Source: CAIZGX01 sp964511555 (GTDB lineage: Bacteria > Bacteroidota > Bacteroidia > Flavobacteriales_D > Sanyastnellaceae). From it: a stretch of 64,000 bases of DNA. Location: positions 62,001-126,000 of the forward strand of contig CAZEFR010000002.1 in NCBI GenBank assembly GCA_964511555.1, given 5' to 3'. Under the pieces are notes generated by a model. It saw nothing but the letters and a program-made list of their open reading frames with translations. It ran no database searches and was not told where the DNA came from. Below are positions 15,894 through 22,604 of the stretch, in pieces (the stretch's first letter is position 1; every line of letters starts with the position of its first letter). Both the position numbers and the translations under genes were made by a program.

Positions 15894-17717
15894 TCAGTCT
15901 ACATTATCGTGTAAGAACGGGTTGTTCGTGCGCAATTCAATGCGTGTGTGTCCATTCTCGTCAGTTACTTCTTTTGAAAGGGTTCTAGAAACTGTATTTT
16001 CGCTTGAGTGCGACCCTTCTTCTAAGGTTACTTTTCTTCTGAGGAAAGCTGGCTCATTTTCCAATTCATTTAATCCGTTCGGAGATTTCATGCGCATGGT
16101 ATACTCGCGAATGCGCGCTTCGCGCTCTTTGTTACGTGCCATTAGCTCGGTGCGTGGAGGGCGATTCTCTGCAACTACTTCCGGTTTGAAAGTCATTTGT
16201 GTTTCAGGAATCATACGATCCGATGTCTGACGAATACTTTCGAAACTAGGAATAACAGGCGTTTCAGCGGTGTTGCTTTCTTGAATTTTAAATGTGCTTA
16301 ATTCTGGAATTTCAGGTTCTTGCAATTCCATTTTCACACTTTCCTCAGCGGCTAATTCTGCTTTCTCATACTCTTCAAAAGAGAATAACGCTCCTTGCTT
16401 AACGGGTTCTTCAATGGTTGGATTCGATTCGAAAGAATTTTCAATTTCCAATTCAATTTCATCTGCAATCACCAATTTGAAAGGCTCTTCAGTCACTTCT
16501 GCAACAGGCATCTCGTTCAATGGAGCTGTTTCAGCAACTACAGGAGTTTCTTCAACAACTACGGCAACGGGTGTCATTGGAGTTTCTTCAACAACAGGAG
16601 CAGTGTCTAGTGTGAAAACCGGATTTTCTTCAACAACAGGTGATGGTTCAACAACAGCTGCCGCCGGGGCATCGCCTAGAACGAATACAGGTGTCGGAGC
16701 CGGCACTTCTTTCACTGCGTTAAGCGGAAGAAGTGTTGCAATTTCTTTGGCAGCAAATCCGGTTGCTATCACGTTCACACAAATGTCTTCGCCCAATTGT
16801 TCGTCTTTACCGTATCCCCAGATGATATCTGCTTCCGGACCCGCAAGTTCTTGAATGAAATCGGTGATTTCTCCGATTTCGTCCATTTTCAACTCGTTGT
16901 TTCCGTAAGTGATGTTCAACAAGATATGTGAAGCACCTGTGATATCGTCGTCGTTCAACAGTGGAGATTCCATAGCCATTTGAACCGCGCGTATAGCTTG
17001 ATTTTCACCGTTTGCTCTTCCGCTACCCATAATAGCCACTCCGCTTCCACGCATAACCGTTATAACGTCGTTCATATCTACGTTAACAATTCCGGTAATG
17101 GTAATTAATTCAGCAATGCTTTTAGCCGCTGTGCAAAGCACGTCGTCTGCGTGACTGAATGCGTTACTTAGCGAAAGGTTACCGTATAGTTCGCGCAACT
17201 TATCGTTGCGAATAATCAAAAGTGTATCAACTGCCTTACGCATTTCTTCAATACCGGCAGTTGCTTGAGCTGTTCTCTTTTTGTTCTCAAAAGCGAAAGG
17301 AACGGTTACGATACCCACGGTAAGGATTCCCATTTCTTTTGCTACTTGAGCAATAACAGGAGCAGCTCCTGTTCCTGTACCACCGCCCATTCCGGCAGTA
17401 ACGAAAACCATTTGCAAATCTGAATGGAACAATGCGCGAATCTCTTCGATAGATTCCATCGCGGCATCACGTCCTACCTCTGGACGAGCGCCTGCTCCGC
17501 GACCTTTCGTTAGTGTGTGTCCTAATTGCATTTTATTCAAGATAGGACTGTTGTCTAATGCTTGTGCATCGGTGTTACACACAACGAAGTCTACGCCGTT
17601 AATTCCTTTATTGTACATGTAGTTAACGGCGTTCGAGCCACCACCACCAACACCAACAACTTTGATTATGGCGTTTTCTTCGTGTTTTGGAAGGTTGAAA
17701 TTGAGCAAATCTGACAT
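15894..17717 (-). CDS. ftsZ: Cell division protein FtsZ
   Basis: Tubulin-like GTPase that forms the division ring. 607 residues: GTP-binding G-V-G-G-G-G-S-N-A near 22-30, tubulin signature G-G-G-T-G-T-G at 111-117, T7 loop N-V-D-M-N-D-V. After about residue 330 comes a long Val/Glu/Pro/Thr-rich linker. The membrane-anchor peptide (P-A-F-L-R-R-K, 556-562) is not terminal but is followed by 45 more residues ending N-P-F-L-H-D-N-V-D. The start is the ATG at 17717 (M-S-D-L-L-N-F-N-L-P); an open extension to 17810 lacks family sequence. It stands alone, without ftsA, ftsQ or mur genes beside it. Confidence 0.97.
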   Translation of the reverse strand: MSDLLNFNLPKHEENAIIKVVGVGGGGSNAVNYMYNKGINGVDFVVCNTDAQALDNSPILNKMQLGHTLTKGRGAGARPEVGRDAAMESIEEIRALFHSDLQMVFVTAGMGGGTGTGAAPVIAQVAKEMGILTVGIVTVPFAFENKKRTAQATAGIEEMRKAVDTLLIIRNDKLRELYGNLSLSNAFSHADDVLCTAAKSIAELITITGIVNVDMNDVITVMRGSGVAIMGSGRANGENQAIRAVQMAMESPLLNDDDITGASHILLNITYGNNELKMDEIGEITDFIQELAGPEADIIWGYGKDEQLGEDICVNVIATGFAAKEIATLLPLNAVKEVPAPTPVFVLGDAPAAAVVEPSPVVEENPVFTLDTAPVVEETPMTPVAVVVEETPVVAETAPLNEMPVAEVTEEPFKLVIADEIELEIENSFESNPTIEEPVKQGALFSFEEYEKAELAAEESVKMELQEPEIPELSTFKIQESNTAETPVIPSFESIRQTSDRMIPETQMTFKPEVVAENRPPRTELMARNKEREARIREYTMRMKSPNGLNELENEPAFLRRKVTLEEGSHSSENTVSRTLSKEVTDENGHTRIELRTNNPFLHDNVD

Positions 17718-17889
17718 CTTATTCGAACTTTTTTGAGGTAGGTAAATCAGTAAATTTTTGGTTCTCCGAAGTAAGCGAAGAATTGCTCTTTCTGAAAACA
17801 CAGTTTTCAAAATAGTGAACCACCGAATGTTAGTAAAGGACTATTGTGGAAATGAAGAAATATTATAAGGAAGAGAAAATCTCACGTTG

Positions 17890-17897
17890 TACATTTG
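17890..17897 (+). promoter_or_regulatory. Possible -7 element of the Fur-family gene
   Basis: TACATTTG matches TAnnTTTG and ends 4 bases before the ATG at 17902, so the transcript would be nearly leaderless. No TTG at the -33 distance. Confidence 0.35.
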
Positions 17898-17901
17898 CCG
17901 C

Positions 17902-18342
17902 ATGTCTCAACAAGATATTCAAGATAAGGTAAAGGAAATCTTCACGGCTTACCTAGAGAAGCATTTGCATCGAAAGACGCCTGAGCGATATGCTATTCTA
18001 GCTGAGATTTATACGATTGAAGACCATTTCGATATTGAAGCTTTGTACGTTCGTATGAAGAACAAAAAATACCGTGTGTCTAGAGCAACGTTATACAACA
18101 CCATCGAGTTGTTGTTGAATTGTGCACTCGTGAGAAAGAATCAATTCGGGCAGAATATTGCGCATTTTGAAAAGGCATATCAGAACCAGCAGCACGATCA
18201 TATTATTCTCACAGACACGGGAGAGGTGTTTGAGTTTTGCGATCCGCGCATTCAAAACATTAAAGCAACCTTGGAAGAGATTTTCGATATTGAAATTTCC
18301 ATGCACAGTCTGAATTTTTACGGAAAAAGAAAAAGGAAATAG
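17902..18342 (+). CDS. Fur-family transcriptional regulator
   Basis: 146 residues. The N-terminal winged helix reads R-Y-A-I-L-A-E-I-Y, then V-S-R-A-T-L-Y-N-T-I-E-L-L, as in Fur/PerR/Zur proteins. In the dimer domain the sequence H-D-H-I-I-L-T-D-T-G-E-V-F-E-F-C keeps the histidines but lacks the C-x2-C that binds structural zinc in classic Fur (T-D-T-G instead of C-x-x-C). A basic tail K-R-K-R-K ends the protein. Metal specificity cannot be assigned. I start at the ATG at 17902 rather than an in-frame TTG at 17887. Divergent from ftsZ across 184 bases. Confidence 0.85.
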   Translation: MSQQDIQDKVKEIFTAYLEKHLHRKTPERYAILAEIYTIEDHFDIEALYVRMKNKKYRVSRATLYNTIELLLNCALVRKNQFGQNIAHFEKAYQNQQHDHIILTDTGEVFEFCDPRIQNIKATLEEIFDIEISMHSLNFYGKRKRK

Positions 18343-18357
18343 TTTTCCATTTCCTTT
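18332..18357 (+). terminator. Possible terminator of the Fur-family gene
   Basis: AAAGGAAAT-AGTTTTCC-ATTTCCTTT, a nine-base-pair A+T-rich stem that begins within the last codons and stop of the gene. No strong T-run follows directly. Confidence 0.35.
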
Positions 18358-18381
18358 CCCTTCTTAAAGTTAACTTCTTTT

Positions 18382-18780
18382 TTATTTTGCCGAAAGCAAC
18401 GCTGTGGCTTCTTGGTAGTAGCGATCTGGTTTTTGAGCTCCGTCGAAATTCCAACGTTGCCATGCACCCACGCGTTGTCCTGCTTCATACAATCCCTGAG
18501 ATTCTTTAACTCCATTCGCGAAGAAGTAAACGAATTCACCTTGAGGAATCGTTAGCGCTTCATCTAAGTATGTTCCTGTCATCATTAATTCACCCGTTTG
18601 GAAGTTGACTTGCGCTTGGTAAAGAGACTCTCCCACTTTAGTAATGGTGCGGGTGTACTTTGCTGCTGCCTTATTCTTTGTAACATTCAACTGAGCATCT
18701 AACAATTGAGAAGTAGTTTGTGCGAAAGCACTTGTTGTTAAAACTAGGAGAGCGATTAGGGTGAATAATTTAGTTTTCAT
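18382..18780 (-). CDS. Small exported protein of the YwqK/MORN-like type
   Basis: 132 residues with a clear signal peptide (M-K-T-K-L-F-T-L-I-A-L-L-V-L-T-T-S-A-F-A, cut before Q-T-T). The mature part has short repeats of the kind F-Q-T-G-E-L-M-M-T-G-T-Y, Q-G-E-F-V-Y-F-F-A-N-G-V-K-E-S-Q-G-L-Y and G-A-W-Q-R-W-N-F-D-G, as in the YwqK/MORN-like repeat proteins common in Bacteroidota. Although some YwqK proteins are annotated as antitoxins, no toxin gene is adjacent and the export signal argues against that. Function unknown. The gene faces the Fur-family gene tail to tail. Confidence 0.65.
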   Translation of the reverse strand: MKTKLFTLIALLVLTTSAFAQTTSQLLDAQLNVTKNKAAAKYTRTITKVGESLYQAQVNFQTGELMMTGTYLDEALTIPQGEFVYFFANGVKESQGLYEAGQRVGAWQRWNFDGAQKPDRYYQEATALLSAK

Positions 18781-18808
18781 GACGTGGTATGTTATGTTGG
18801 GGTATACC

Positions 18809-18816
18809 TACCTTCG
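18809..18816 (+). promoter_or_regulatory. Possible -7 element for the 111-residue gene
   Basis: TACCTTCG fits the variant TAnnTTCG seen before rplM and sdhC. About 50 bases from the ATG at 18868. No well-spaced TTG. Confidence 0.25.
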
Positions 18817-18867
18817 CCGAAAAAGGTTACATCTTATTAAAATTTTTTTTTTAGAAGCACACAGCAC

Positions 18868-19203
18868 ATGGATTATTTGTTTGAGAAGAAGTGGCAAGAA
18901 ACACTCGAAATGGCATCGAAGAACTTTGGGGAAAAGCTAGACTATTCCGCAATTCTCCTTTTAATAGGTCTGCAGGAATTGGGAATTTTCGATTTGAAAT
19001 TTAAAAAAGACCAAAAGTTGGAACTCATGCATGTCGCTGTTTGTACTTTGCTTGAGCCCTATGGTTATTATGAGTTTGAAGGAAGAGATGTGGACGGGTG
19101 GCCACATTTTGCTAAAAAAGAAAATCTCCCGGTGCTCAGTCCGGGAGATCAGGAAGTTCTATTAAAAAAGGCAATTATGAAATACTTCGGTAACGAAGCA
19201 TAA
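18868..19203 (+). CDS. Conserved-looking small protein of unknown function
   Basis: 111 residues, no signal peptide or membrane segment. A mostly helical first half (W-Q-E-T-L-E-M-A-S-K-N-F-G with I-L-L-L-I-G-L-Q-E-L-G) is followed by E-P-Y-G-Y-Y-E-F-E-G-R-D-V-D-G-W-P-H-F and a helical end. I do not recognise a family. Codon use matches its neighbours and it fits tightly between flanking genes, 6 bases from the facing lipoprotein gene, which supports it as real. Confidence 0.65.
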   Translation: MDYLFEKKWQETLEMASKNFGEKLDYSAILLLIGLQELGIFDLKFKKDQKLELMHVAVCTLLEPYGYYEFEGRDVDGWPHFAKKENLPVLSPGDQEVLLKKAIMKYFGNEA

Positions 19204-19209
19204 CTGCTA

Positions 19210-19596
19210 TTAGATTTCGATTGTAACCTCAGTGGTTTCTTGTTCTTCAATCTTAATGATACCCACACCGTACAACGCTCCTTTATATGCTTCAATGTCT
19301 AAGACAGCGAAACCAGCTTGACCCAACTTATACTCTTCAGAGTAGTCTACTGTCACAGTTCCTGTAGCATCTGTGATGAAAGTTGTATCCAAAGCTATAG
19401 CGTTCGGCGGAGGAGGTGTTTGAGATGGAGAGCCATATAAACGAACAGTAGCACCTTGAACAGGGTCACCATTTGCGTCAATGACACGAACTACCGCAAT
19501 GGTAGGCTCTTCTTTTACACAAGAACTGAAAGTTAGCGTAGAGACCGCCAAAAATAAAAATCCTAAAACAATTTGAAAAGATCGTGTAGCCTTCAT
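19210..19596 (-). CDS. Lipoprotein with a carboxypeptidase-regulatory-like domain
   Basis: 128 residues. Signal peptide with lipobox L-T-F-S-S-C (acylated Cys near residue 26). The mature part, A-V-V-R-V-I-D-A-N-G-D-P-V-Q-G-A-T-V-R-L-Y-G followed by T-T-F-I-T-D-A-T-G-T-V-T-V-D, is the usual start of a carboxypeptidase-regulatory (CarboxypepD_reg/transthyretin-like) beta-sandwich. Probably anchored to the outer membrane. The start is the ATG at 19596; the frame is open to 19641 but would run toward the divergent cyclophilin promoter. Specific role unknown. Confidence 0.65.
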   Translation of the reverse strand: MKATRSFQIVLGFLFLAVSTLTFSSCVKEEPTIAVVRVIDANGDPVQGATVRLYGSPSQTPPPPNAIALDTTFITDATGTVTVDYSEEYKLGQAGFAVLDIEAYKGALYGVGIIKIEEQETTEVTIEI

Positions 19597-19607
19597 ATAC
19601 GTTTGCT

Positions 19608-19615
19608 TAATTTTG
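19608..19615 (+). promoter_or_regulatory. Possible -7 element for the cyclophilin-pheS operon
   Basis: TAATTTTG matches TAnnTTTG exactly, 43 bases before the ATG at 19659. Just downstream is a direct repeat CGGTTAA at 19620-19626 and 19628-19634, eight bases apart, which could be an operator. No well-spaced TTG. Confidence 0.35.
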
Positions 19616-19658
19616 CTGCCGGTTAATCGGTTAAGTAACACAAATTAAAGAAAAAAAA

Positions 19659-20444
19659 ATGAATTCACGTCTATCTTTTTGGGGGTTTGCCATTTTTTCC
19701 TTCCTCTTATTCCTCAACGCCGCAGGATGTAAATCGCAAGAACCTGTTAAGAACGGCAGCTCAAATTTAACAATTGGAGAGCCTGTACCTATTGAAAACA
19801 AAGACAATCAAACAAATAACAACATGCAAACAGATCACACGAACACACGTATTAAGGTAAGCACTTCATTAGGCGATATGGTTATTCGTCTTTATGATGA
19901 GACCCCACAGCACAGAGATAATTTTATTAAATTGGTTGAATCTGGATTCTACAATGATTTGCTATTTCACCGCTGCATTCGTGGATTCATGGCACAGGGC
20001 GGTGATCCGAACAGCCGTGGTGCCGCAGCAGGAGTGCAATTGGGCATGGGTGGTCCGGGCTATACCGTTCCGGCAGAATTTAATCCGAATTTCATTCACA
20101 AAAAGGGAGCCTTAGCGGCTGCTCGTCAAGGAGATTTCGCGAATCCCACGAAAGCTTCAAGCGGAAGTCAGTTTTACATTGCTCAAGGTCAGCCAATGAC
20201 AGATGCACAAATTAATCAAGTAGAGCAATACGTAAAGCAGAAGAATCCAAATTTTGCTTACACTCCAGAGCAACGTGAGCTTTACAAGACCGTTGGAGGA
20301 ACTGCTCAATTAGATATGGATTACACTGTTTACGGAGAGGTGGTTGAAGGTTTAGATGTTTTAGATAAAATTCTTTCAATGCCAACAGGAGCTGGAGACA
20401 GACCGGTGCAAGACATTACCATGAAAATGGAGGTGATCAAGTGA
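19659..20444 (+). CDS. Peptidyl-prolyl isomerase, cyclophilin-type lipoprotein
   Basis: 261 residues. Signal peptide with lipobox L-N-A-A-G-C-K (Cys near residue 24), a short Asn/Gln-rich linker, then a cyclophilin domain from about residue 65 with F-H-R-C-I-R-G-F-M-A-Q-G-G-D, A-S-S-G-S-Q-F-Y-I-A-Q-G and Y-T-V-Y-G-E-V-V-E-G-L-D-V-L-D-K-I. Cyclophilins isomerise X-Pro bonds; a lipid-anchored form would help fold periplasmic or outer-membrane proteins. A stretch of about 30 residues between the Q-F-Y and Y-T-V-Y-G motifs is longer than in the smallest bacterial cyclophilins. The stop TGA overlaps the GTG start of pheS. Confidence 0.9.
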   Translation: MNSRLSFWGFAIFSFLLFLNAAGCKSQEPVKNGSSNLTIGEPVPIENKDNQTNNNMQTDHTNTRIKVSTSLGDMVIRLYDETPQHRDNFIKLVESGFYNDLLFHRCIRGFMAQGGDPNSRGAAAGVQLGMGGPGYTVPAEFNPNFIHKKGALAAARQGDFANPTKASSGSQFYIAQGQPMTDAQINQVEQYVKQKNPNFAYTPEQRELYKTVGGTAQLDMDYTVYGEVVEGLDVLDKILSMPTGAGDRPVQDITMKMEVIK

Positions 20445-21463
20445 GTTTAGTTGAGCAAATTGAGCAACTAAAACTCGAGGTTGCTTCAACCCAACTCAAC
20501 TCTGCTGAAGAAGTAGAAAACTTTCGTGTGAAGTATTTGGGAAGGAAGGGCATCTTGAACGATTTGTTCGAGGCATTTAAAGCCATTCCCAATGAAGAGA
20601 AGAAGGCTGTTGGTGTGGTGATGAACGGATTGAAATCTTCCGTTCAAGAAAAAATAGATGAGTCTTCAGCCTTGTTCAGCGCAAAGAAAGGAAATGTTGA
20701 AGTTCCTGATTTCACTCGTCCTTATGGTGAATGGAGTCATGGAAGTAGACATCCTTTGCAGTTGGTGCGTGAAGAGATTCTTTCCATTTTTGAACGTATG
20801 GGATTCAGTGTTGAAGACGGTCCAGAGATCGAAGACGATTGGCACGTATTCTCAGGATTGAATTTCTCTCCAGAGCATCCTGCACGTGATATGCAAGATA
20901 CTTTTTTTGTCGAAGGTCAGCCAGATACGGTCTTGCGCACACATACAAGCAGTGTGCAAGTGCGAGTAATGGAAACCACCAAACCTCCCATTCGTATTGT
21001 TATGCCAGGACGGGTTTACCGAAACGAGGCTATTTCCAGTCGTGCACATTGTCAATTCCATCAGATTGAAGGACTGTACATCGATGAAGGAGTTTCTTTC
21101 GCCGATATGAAGCAAGTGTTACAAATGTTTACCGAAGCCTTTTTTGGAAAAGCCAAGATCCGATTGAGACCTTCATACTTTCCATTCACCGAGCCAAGTG
21201 CTGAAATGGACGTGTATTGGGGATTGGAAACACCAGCTGACCATAGAATTACGAAAGGAACAGGATGGTTAGAGATAATGGGATGCGGAATGGTAGACCC
21301 GAATGTTTTGGCCGCTTCCGGAATTGATCCTGAGAAGTATTCAGGGTTCGCATTCGGTATGGGAATCGAGCGTATTGCTATGCTGAGATACGGTGTAGAT
21401 GATTTGAGACATTTCTTTGAAAACGATATGCGCTTCTTGAGTCAATTCAAGAAAACCATATAG
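20441..21463 (+). CDS. pheS: Phenylalanine--tRNA ligase alpha subunit
   Basis: Class II synthetase alpha subunit, 340 residues: an N-terminal coiled coil, motif 2 region R-V-Y-R-N-E-A-I-S-S-R-A-H-C-Q-F-H-Q-I-E-G and motif 3 G-F-A-F-G-M-G-I-E-R-I-A-M-L-R-Y-G. The start is GTG at 20441, overlapping the upstream stop as GTGA, so translation is coupled to the cyclophilin gene. The beta subunit gene pheT is not next to it, unlike in many bacteria; separate pheS and pheT is common in Bacteroidota. Confidence 0.96.
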   Translation: MSLVEQIEQLKLEVASTQLNSAEEVENFRVKYLGRKGILNDLFEAFKAIPNEEKKAVGVVMNGLKSSVQEKIDESSALFSAKKGNVEVPDFTRPYGEWSHGSRHPLQLVREEILSIFERMGFSVEDGPEIEDDWHVFSGLNFSPEHPARDMQDTFFVEGQPDTVLRTHTSSVQVRVMETTKPPIRIVMPGRVYRNEAISSRAHCQFHQIEGLYIDEGVSFADMKQVLQMFTEAFFGKAKIRLRPSYFPFTEPSAEMDVYWGLETPADHRITKGTGWLEIMGCGMVDPNVLAASGIDPEKYSGFAFGMGIERIAMLRYGVDDLRHFFENDMRFLSQFKKTI

Positions 21464-21481
21464 TATATTTTACAATAAGAT

Positions 21482-21498
21482 AGTGTACATTGTACACT
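21482..21498. promoter_or_regulatory. 17-bp perfect palindrome before pdhA (possible operator)
   Basis: AGTGTACA-T-TGTACACT. It lies 18 bases after the pheS stop and 17 bases upstream of the -33 TTG of the pdhA promoter, so it is centred near -59. It contains GTGTA-N5-TACAC, also found in the pyk leader at 12844-12859. Because TTTTT-type sequence follows it, a weak pheS terminator is the alternative reading. Confidence 0.5.
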
Positions 21499-21515
21499 TT
21501 TTACAGGAAGTCTTT

Positions 21516-21543
21516 TTGTACAAGGCCTTCCTAACTATATTTG
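21516..21543 (+). promoter_or_regulatory. pdhA promoter
   Basis: TTG at 21516-21518, a 17-base spacer and TATATTTG at 21536-21543, a full match to the Bacteroidota promoter TTG-n-TAnnTTTG. The ATG of pdhA follows at 21560. Confidence 0.7.
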
Positions 21544-21559
21544 CAAGGAACAAAAAATT

Positions 21560-22594
21560 ATGGCAACAGTGTCTAAGTCAACTAAAATAGCCTCTACCGC
21601 AACAGGAGAGCGCTTTACCAAAGCAACTTACCTGAAATGGTATCGTGAAATGCTATTGATGCGCAAGTTCGAAGAGAAGTGCGGTCAGTTGTATATTCAA
21701 CAAAAATTCGGTGGATTCTGTCATTTGTACATTGGACAAGAGGCCATTCTTTCTGGAATGATGGAGGCTATTAAGCCAACAGACAAAGTTATCACAGCAT
21801 ACCGAGATCACGCTCATCCGCTAGTAATGGGTTCTGATCCGAATAGAGTTATGGCGGAGCTTTACGGCAAAGCGACTGGACTTTCGAAAGGAAAGGGTGG
21901 CTCCATGCACATGTTCGATAAAGAAAGAAATTTATTTGGTGGACATGGTATTGTAGGTGCTCAAATTCCAATGGGAGCAGGTATTGCTTTTGCCGATCAA
22001 TACAGAGGTGAGGATCATGTTACAGTCTGTTTTTTCGGAGATGGAGCAGCAAGACAAGGCGCACTGTACGAGACGTTCAACATGGCAATGACTTGGAAGA
22101 TTCCATGCATTTTCGTTATTGAAAACAACCAGTATGCTATGGGAACTTCTGTTGAGCGTACTTCCAATGTAACAGATTTGAAAACATTGGGTGCTAGCTT
22201 CGAAATGCCTTCAGAATCTGTAGACGGAATGAATCCAGAGGCTGTTGCTGAAGCATTCGACCGAGCTGTTGCAAGAGGTAGAGCAGGTGAAGGTCCAACA
22301 CTGTTAGACATTCAAACCTATCGCTACAAAGGTCACAGCATGAGCGACCCTCAGAAGTACCGCACGAAGGAAGAGGTTCAAGAGTATATTGAAAAGGATC
22401 CGATTGATTTCGTTTTGCGAAAAATTCGTGACAACAAATGGATGACTGAAGAAGAGATTGAAGCGGTAGAAGCAGAAATCAAAGCGGTGGTATTAGAGTC
22501 GGTAGAATTCGCAGAGAATTCACCGCTTCCTGAAAAAGAAGAAATTTATAAAGACGTATATTCTCACGACGATTACCCATACGTAATCGACTAA
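21560..22594 (+). CDS. pdhA: Pyruvate dehydrogenase E1 component, alpha subunit
   Basis: 344 residues. The thiamine-diphosphate motif is G-D-G-A-A-R-Q-G-A-L-Y-E-T-F-N-M-A, followed by F-V-I-E-N-N-Q-Y-A-M-G-T and T-Y-R-Y-K-G-H-S-M-S-D-P. E1 decarboxylates pyruvate and passes the acetyl group to the lipoyl arm of E2. The E2 gene follows after 10 bases. The E1 beta gene (pdhB) is not in the window; in Flavobacteriales it is often elsewhere. Well-formed promoter at 21516-21543 and a palindrome upstream of it. Confidence 0.95.
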   Translation: MATVSKSTKIASTATGERFTKATYLKWYREMLLMRKFEEKCGQLYIQQKFGGFCHLYIGQEAILSGMMEAIKPTDKVITAYRDHAHPLVMGSDPNRVMAELYGKATGLSKGKGGSMHMFDKERNLFGGHGIVGAQIPMGAGIAFADQYRGEDHVTVCFFGDGAARQGALYETFNMAMTWKIPCIFVIENNQYAMGTSVERTSNVTDLKTLGASFEMPSESVDGMNPEAVAEAFDRAVARGRAGEGPTLLDIQTYRYKGHSMSDPQKYRTKEEVQEYIEKDPIDFVLRKIRDNKWMTEEEIEAVEAEIKAVVLESVEFAENSPLPEKEEIYKDVYSHDDYPYVID

Positions 22595-22604
22595 TAAAAA
22601 AATT

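Noticed and set aside
16294..16854. 186-codon open frame opposite the ftsZ linker
   Set aside because: Ser/Thr/Gly low-complexity shadow of the Val/Glu/Pro/Thr-rich linker on the other strand.
18382..18780. Toxin-antitoxin module at the YwqK-like gene
   Set aside because: The protein has an export signal and no toxin gene is beside it.
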